A DNA stretch of 64,000 bases, from positions 15,445,006 through 15,509,005 of the forward strand of contig NC_087063.1 in NCBI RefSeq assembly GCF_963678635.1. Reading direction: 5' to 3'. A model generated the notes under the pieces. It searched no databases. It worked only from the letters and a program-made list of their open reading frames with translations, and was not told the DNA's origin. The stretch's first letter is position 1, and each line of letters opens with the position of its first letter. This stretch comes from Symsagittifera roscoffensis. Its lineage: Eukaryota > Xenacoelomorpha > Acoela > Convolutidae. This document shows positions 58,863 through 64,000 of this stretch, one piece after another. The translations under genes were made by a program, and so were the position numbers.

Positions 58863-59039
58863 GAATTCGAATTTACTACAAAATTTATGGCCGAATTAAT
58901 GAAGAAGATTACGCAGCAGGATTACGATGACGTTGAAAATCTGAAGAAAAATGAGAAAGAGGATGGACAAGACGAAGAGGAAGAAGAGGGACGAAAGCCG
59001 AGCGTGCGCAACGAGTACATAACACCTGCTCGCAATTGA
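58863..59039 (+). CDS. Orphan terminal frame resembling the receptor tail
   Basis: ATG at 58887, stop TGA at 59037-59039, 50 residues; the frame is open back to 58863, just after a GTAG that could be an acceptor. It is rich in Lys/Glu/Asp, has a QDYDDVENL site, and ends RNEYITPARN, the same Asn-Glu-Tyr-x-x-Pro form as NEYLEP and NEYLIP in exon 12. The raised coding character stops exactly at the TGA. Its required phase (0) does not match exon 11 (phase 2), so it is not a simple alternative last exon. A leftover terminal exon of a duplicated receptor gene, or a small gene of its own, are the options. Confidence 0.4.
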   Translation, partial: EFEFTTKFMAELMKKITQQDYDDVENLKKNEKEDGQDEEEEEGRKPSVRNEYITPARN

Positions 59040-59579
59040 TCTGAACAGAATTTGAAAGTGAACAAACTGACATGGCTAAGAAATCGAGAACAAATTAAAT
59101 GAACAAAATGAACAGTTAGAAAAAATGAGAACAAAATACTGAACAAAATGATCAATTTATAAATGCGTGAAAATGATGAATTATTTGGCTCATTGAAAGC
59201 CTGCTTGGTGGATTCTACGATCTCGATGTCTGTCCTCTCCAAGTCGTCTTTTCTGATGCTACATAACGTTATCGAACAATTAGTTGAAGGCTTAAATTCA
59301 TTCTCTCTCTCTGCTGTGAATCTTAAGCTTGCTAAAATCATCTGAAAAATTTGTGAACTTGCACCAAAAGCGTTAACTTTTCTTGTATATATTAGTGAAA
59401 ATTATGAATTATAAAAAATTTAAATCTATTGATTCCAAAATTTTCCAAATTTTAGTAATCTCCAGTCAAGCGAAAAAGAAGTAATTAAAATAGATGAAAA
59501 CAGCTTCGGCATCTGAATTGAGCTATCATCTCTACCCACGAAGCTTGTCTGTCTAAGTAGCAAGAATATCCCGTACCAT
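59040..59579. other. Non-coding spacer
   Basis: Nothing convincing. ATG frames here (for example 59163-59345) lack splice support and have background composition. Confidence 0.35.
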
Positions 59580-60081
59580 ACGTACTTTCTAAACAAGATC
59601 TGAAATTCTTTGTTTCTTAGATTAGTTTATTCTTAGATTTTAAATTGGAAATGCATAAGTAGGGCATTTAAACCAAAAAATTTATAGGTCTTCTGACAGA
59701 TTTGGAAAACTTTTCATCTCAGTTGAACAAAAAAGTTAATTCGAAAAAAATTGAGAAATTATCCGGAAGTTTTTTTTACCGCTTGTTGATCTAAACATAA
59801 TTGCGTATTGCAGAAACATCGAAAAAAAACTCAATGTTTGCTCGAAATGCATAAAGTATAGCTTAACAAAAAGTTTCTCAGATCTAATTTCATATCTGAA
59901 AATATGTTTTTCAAGGTTATTTCAGATCTGCAAGTTTTTATTTTGGATCCAAATTTCAGATGTGAAGTTTTCAAACATTTATCAAGATTTAAAATAAAGA
60001 ATTTCAGATCTGAGAATCAATTAATGTAAGATATAAAGAATATCAGATCTTGCACAGAAAATCCCCTGGGTACGGGTAGCA
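59580..60081 (-). repeat. Inverted diverged copy of the CAGATCTGAAAT element
   Basis: Read on the minus strand it starts CCCGTACCCAGGGGATTTTC then TGTGCAAGATCTGA, matching 44681 onward, and repeats the TTTATACATTTCGAGCAAAA-like block (about 59.85 kb). It is about 15 kb from its partner and in opposite orientation. Confidence 0.65.
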
Positions 60082-60424
60082 CAGTTAAGAACGGCACAAT
60101 TAATCACAGTTGTTACTGTACAAAAAGAAGAACATGAATAGCCAGTTCCTATGCACAGAAAATATTTCAGAAGGATCCGACAACATCAAGTAAAATCATA
60201 GGATCCGACAACATTGGAAAGCAGAGGTGAAATGGTTACGTCTTTCAATCAAAAAAAAGTCGGATGATCCACGCTCGTTGCTTGAGGGTGAGGCAATGGT
60301 ATCCAATTCAATAAAATAACCAAAAAATGCATGTAGGTTTTTCTTAAGCAGCGGCACACCGGCGGTTATCCACGATGAGCTGAATAGCTTCTATGTTGGT
60401 CCTTACCTTTCTGGATAAATAATT
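60082..60424. other. Non-coding spacer
   Basis: Contains GGATCCGACAACAT twice (about 60174 and 60201). No gene. Confidence 0.4.
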
Positions 60425-60815
60425 TTGATTCATTACGAGGCCAAACTGTGCATTCTCTGCATTGTAAACGGAACCCGCAACAGGTCAAAATCAGATTTGT
60501 CGCGGAATCCGCAACTTTGCTACTTTTCTTTGATCTTCTATGCTGTTTTGGATTCCACAAACAAATACCTAAATCATTGTACCGCTCAAAATCGCTCCAA
60601 AAAGAGGCGAACTCACGGAATCCGCAACAGTGTTTGTAGAATCCAGAACAGTTTGTGGAATCCACAAACAAATGATAAAACATTTGTATCGTTTCATTGA
60701 GCTGTTGTGGAATCCGCAACTGTAAGTGGAATCCGCAAATTGTAAGTGGAATCCGCAAATTGTAAGTGGAAACCGCAAACTGTAAACGGAATCCGCATTT
60801 TGTTTGCGGATTTAA
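60425..60815 (+). repeat. AATCCGCA-rich repeat, copy 2, with 20-bp tandem units
   Basis: Left part aligns with 45.46-45.72 kb. At 60705-60812 a unit of about 20 bp (TGTAAGTGGAATCCGCAAAT) is repeated about five times with one or two changes each. Short ORFs on both strands are by-products. Confidence 0.75.
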
Positions 60816-60924
60816 ATTACATATATGTTTATATGTGGTTACGTTTTAATTTATATCTTTTATTTACTACAGGTGATCACCAACAAGAGTTCACCAACAA
60901 TACCTGACGTCTACCAGTCTCAAT

Positions 60925-61130
60925 TCGATCTCAACTTCGATCTGACCAAATTCATCACCAACTTCGATCTCAATTCCTGTAACCCAATTTCGATCCCAAT
61001 TCCTGTAACCCAATTTCGATCCCGAATCCTGTAACCAAACTTCGATCCCGATTCCTAAAACCAAACTTCGATCTCGATTCCTGTAACCTAACTTCGAACC
61101 CAATTCCTGCCATAAATCTCAATTCCTGCG
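60925..61130. repeat. Minisatellite of about 30-bp units (TTCGATCCCAATTCCTGTAA)
   Basis: Six to seven tandem units of 29-31 bp, each with (C/T)TTCGATC(C/T)C(A/G)ATTCCTGTAACC and small changes. Read on the minus strand the units encode a GYRNRDRS-like repeat because 30 is a multiple of 3, but flanking codons do not support a gene. Confidence 0.85.
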
Positions 61131-62874
61131 AAAGGAGCAAATTGAACAAACTTATGGAGTTACCTCGTATCACAACTAATCAATTCATTTCAATCAATTA
61201 ATTCAATTAAAATAATTAAGGTGTTTTCAAATATAGTTTGATAAGGCAAAATATTCGGGAACATTTTTTTTTGCAATTAACCACTTATTTTTGCTGTAGT
61301 TGTTCAAGTTTTGTTAATATTTTTTTATCTAAAATGGATTTACTCAAATTAGTTTACTCAAACCAATGGCCTTTCACAAACCAATGGCCTTTCTGGTTAC
61401 TGGTGTAGCTGGAACCAATATGAAAATTTGCCCTGTTTTTTTTCCTCATCAAACCATAGCATCTTTTTATTGCCGGAAATGTCGTAAAAGTTAGGCCAAT
61501 TGGGTGAGTAATATCACTCAGATCGCAGCTAAAATTGTTCTAAATCGAAGCACAAGAGAAAAAAAGAATGAATCATATTTGTTTTTGTAAAAACAACAAA
61601 AATGAATTAAACAGCCACAGACCAAAAAATTCTCGGGGTGACATCCGCATTTTCGATGGAACTCATTCCAGCAAATGCTCAATTTTTCGAACAATCGAAT
61701 TACAAATAACCAACACAAAACTTTTGTCCGGCGCGCAAGATAGTCGATCCTAGCTAAAATCACAAAAAAGAATACGGTGTATAATTAGAATACCGTAAAA
61801 CTACCTAGCTAAAATCTCAAAATAGAATACGGTGTATAAAAAGAATACGGTAACTTAAATACCGATAAAAATAAGAATCAGCTGCATCCGGAAATGCAAT
61901 TTTCAGGATATCAGATGAAATCGATGATCATACAGAATATAAGGTTAGTTGGATGTGATTAATTAGTAGATTAGTTACACATTTGATTGGTTATTAGATA
62001 ATTTCACCTGTATTACACCGTTGATGCATGGAGCAAACTTCAAGGGAAGTTCACTCTCTGACAACTCAAAATAAAGAAGGCGACTCAAAATATCTTCCTG
62101 CGGTTGTTCCTTCTTGTTTGATTTTTTTGGCCTTGGGCTCTGAGGGTTTTTGTTCGGGTCTAGATTTCTCAGCATCCGTAATCATGAATTATTTGAAATT
62201 GTATGGCAGTGATTCTCCGGCGACTCATTTCCTTGACTCGCCTTGTGACTCGTTTCTCAACTCGGACTGACTAACGTATAAATTACTACTACATGATGGT
62301 CCATTTCTCGTAGTATCCTGAGGTTTGTCGACCAAACGACCTGTGCACTGGGACCCTCCCAGTATGTTCAAAAAAGACCATCGATTCCCTGTGCAGCCGT
62401 CTGGGGTTGAACGATAATTTATCTTTTCTCGAAATCCGATTTCTGCTGATGACACAAGTATCATTGTGTTCGTGGAATTTTCTTAAAGATGGCACTTCCC
62501 GGCCACTCAGACCATTTAATCTTTGCGCACTAATCGATGATTAATGATACATTTGCTTTCCCAGATGGACGTGACGGCATCGAGGACTTGTATTTTTTCC
62601 TTTACCCAAAAAATTCTACTAAGCATGATGACATGGATGAAAGACTCTAATATATGGCTGAACTGAGGAGCGATTGAACGATTGAAATGAAATGAGCCTT
62701 GATTCAAGAATTTACTAATGACCGTTTTTCCTGATAATGACGGATTTACTGATAAGAACTGCACTCTTTAGGCAGTAGTTATTGCATAGATGCTACTGTC
62801 ATCTGGTGTGGTAAAAAGAGTGGAAAGTGTTGAAACTGTTCCTTGGTGGACTCTTATCTTGATATCCTGGTGTT
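61131..62874. other. Spacer before the right-edge gene
   Basis: At 61.75-61.87 kb AGAATACGGTGTATAA recurs in tandem. The minus-strand frame 62175-61975 (LDPNKNPQSPRPKKSNKKEQ, then ILSRLLYFELSE) and the plus-strand frame 62028-62270 look slightly protein-like, but they compete over the same DNA and neither has clear splice sites. Confidence 0.3.
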
Positions 62875-63311
62875 TTGAATAAATTGGCGCTGATAAGCAA
62901 TGAGAGCTTTGCGGCAAAAATGGAGTCAGTTCATCCTCATCATGAGCTCAATATTATTTGCATCTCTCATTTTTCATCCCACTCTAGTAAAAACTTACGG
63001 ACTCAAAGTAAATGCCCAACGCCGAAAAACTCATGTTCAGTACCTTCCAGTTCTCTATCACCATTTGTAGTGCCTTCTAACATCCCTGTGCCTCCGTCGC
63101 CACTCGCAGCTCCAGAGACGACATCATTTGCACCCCTGACACCGGTAACCCCTTTGCGAGCATCCCGCGACCTTTTGCCTCGCCAATTCCGCCGACAAAT
63201 GGGCAACCACATACCCCTCTGCGCCATGTCCCATCAGGCCCCTCCATGGCACGTCAGTGCCAGCCTCAGCAGTATCAGACATATCCAGGCTACCTGGATT
63301 CCTACATGTCG
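62875..63311 (+). CDS. Pro/Ser-rich to Gln/Tyr-rich 5' part of a right-edge gene
   Basis: G+C and coding character rise here. Frame 1 (to about 63144) is Pro/Ser-rich (VPSNIPVPPSPLAAPETT, then SFAPLTP) and ends at a GTAACC donor-like string. Frame 0 is then the better one: RPFASPIPPTNGQPHTPL, QCQPQQYQTYPGYLDSYMS. Either a short intron (for example 63145 to 63263 or 63269) or a frameshift connects them; I could not decide. Frame 0 meets TAA at 63357, but a GTATCA donor at 63312, a CACTAAC branch-like site (63354-63360) and an AG at 63391-63392 define an 81-bp intron that removes it. The low-complexity content would suit a regulatory or nuclear protein, but no domain is recognised. The true start is unknown. 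Confidence 0.4.
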
Positions 63312-63392
63312 GTATCACCGTATACGAATTCTCCATGGCCATCGGCATTTCCCCACTAACGAGAAATTGAAAGACAACCGCATGACCATGAG

Positions 63393-63564
63393 AGGCGAAC
63401 CTACACTCCCACGGAACAACGAGCCCATGATCCCACAAAATTACAAGACCACATGAACAACGAGCCCACAGAAAGCCGCAAAAGGGATCATGCAGAGCCA
63501 GATAATGTAGGCGAAACTGTAAAATGGAGAAATAGCTTCACATTACACAAGCCTAAAAACTTTG
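63393..63564 (+). CDS. Right-edge gene, charged middle exon
   Basis: Frame 0 reads RRTYTPTEQRAHDPTKLQDH, then NNEPTESRKRDHAEPDNVGE, and ends HKPKNF before a GTAAAA donor (63565). It is hydrophilic, with a possible basic nuclear-type cluster (SRKRDH). Phase 1 at its end matches the next exon, across an intron of only 39 bp (63565-63603) that contains an in-frame TAA. Confidence 0.45.
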
Positions 63565-63603
63565 GTAAAACAAATATTGAAATTAAGTCATATTAAATTT
63601 TAG

Positions 63604-63900
63604 CAACCTGGAAAAGCCTCCCGAGCCTAAAACCCCCGATAATAAACGAGACTCTCAAAGAAGTCATTTTACAGAATGTCCAGAAGTCGAATGACTGCGC
63701 CGATAAACGAAATGCAACCTTGACCCACGAAGAACAATTGACCTTGTTCAAGGCCATTGTCACGTTTCTGTTCACGTGCACATGGATGCTCGAGAAAATG
63801 ATCATCGACACCACGGTACATGCTGTCGTCCAGGCGATTGTCAACATAGAGGAAAAAGATGAAGACGATACCGTGGAGCTGAGCATAGAACCAGCAGCCT
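63604..63900 (+). CDS. Right-edge gene, helical exon (gene continues past window)
   Basis: Acceptor AATTTTAG and a strong GTAAGT donor at 63901. The frame runs TWKSLPSLKPPIINETLKEV, then LTHEEQLTLFKAIVTFLF, MLEKMIIDTTVHAVVQAIVN and an acidic IEEKDEDDTVELS end. It is predicted to be mostly amphipathic helices, with no membrane segment of sufficient length. The family is not recognised. Clean splice sites, phase agreement and base composition support a real exon. Confidence 0.65.
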
Positions 63901-64000
63901 GTAAGTATCATTTTAAATCTGAAACACCGATTTGATGCGATGTGATAATTCCCGTCTTTGGAAGAAGTATCTTTTTTTAATAGCTCGATGGAAGCTTTGC

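Noticed and set aside
60891-61173. Minus-strand ORFs with GYRNRDRS repeats
   Set aside because: Generated by a 30-bp minisatellite in frame. There are no flanking coding sequence or splice sites.

Overview
The window is AT-rich nuclear DNA from an animal, probably an invertebrate. The reasons are a spliced receptor gene with canonical GT-AG introns of 0.2 to 15 kb, fibronectin type III (FN3) domains, a transmembrane helix and a tail full of tyrosine-phosphorylation motifs, in a background crowded with decayed transposons, minisatellites and satellite-like arrays. I cannot name the phylum or species. I recognised no tRNA, rRNA or CRISPR.

Layout. 0-6.35 kb: the 3' part of a mobile element. It has a broken upstream reading frame, a 1405-codon intron-free ORF of unknown family, a polypurine tract, and a putative long terminal repeat that has a diverged inverted relative at 56.34-57.11 kb. 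6.35-19.9 kb: mostly non-coding. It holds one candidate exon (11.06 kb), GTCGAG-rich degenerate repeats, a 65-bp tandem repeat, a decayed Merlin/ISXO2-like transposase on the minus strand (14.7-15.7 kb), and a minisatellite of about 91 bp per unit built on a TTGCCATGGCAA palindrome (16.17-17.79 kb).

19.93-58.27 kb: one plus-strand gene in 12 coding exons whose phases all agree. It encodes a predicted type I membrane receptor of about 613 residues: signal peptide, four FN3-like modules, transmembrane helix, and a 135-residue tail with ten tyrosines. Five of these are YxxP (Crk-type SH2 sites), one is YxxM (PI3-kinase type) and two are YxN (Grb2 type). Its introns hold most of the repeats in the window: an intact hAT-type MITE with an 8-bp target duplication, two copies of a decayed LINE with an esterase-like motif and reverse-transcriptase remnants, a 6-kb satellite in intron 10, and a 7-kb, 3.4-kb-period tandem duplication in intron 11.

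58.3-64 kb: a tiny MITE derivative in the receptor's 3' flank, an orphan 50-codon frame whose end resembles the receptor tail, more repeats, and at the right edge the start of a second spliced gene (Pro/Ser/Gln/Tyr-rich, then a helical exon with a clean GTAAGT donor) that runs out of the window.

The genes do not form an operon or pathway. The receptor would dock SH2 adaptors at the plasma membrane. The 1405-codon ORF belongs to a mobile element. The rest is transposon debris.
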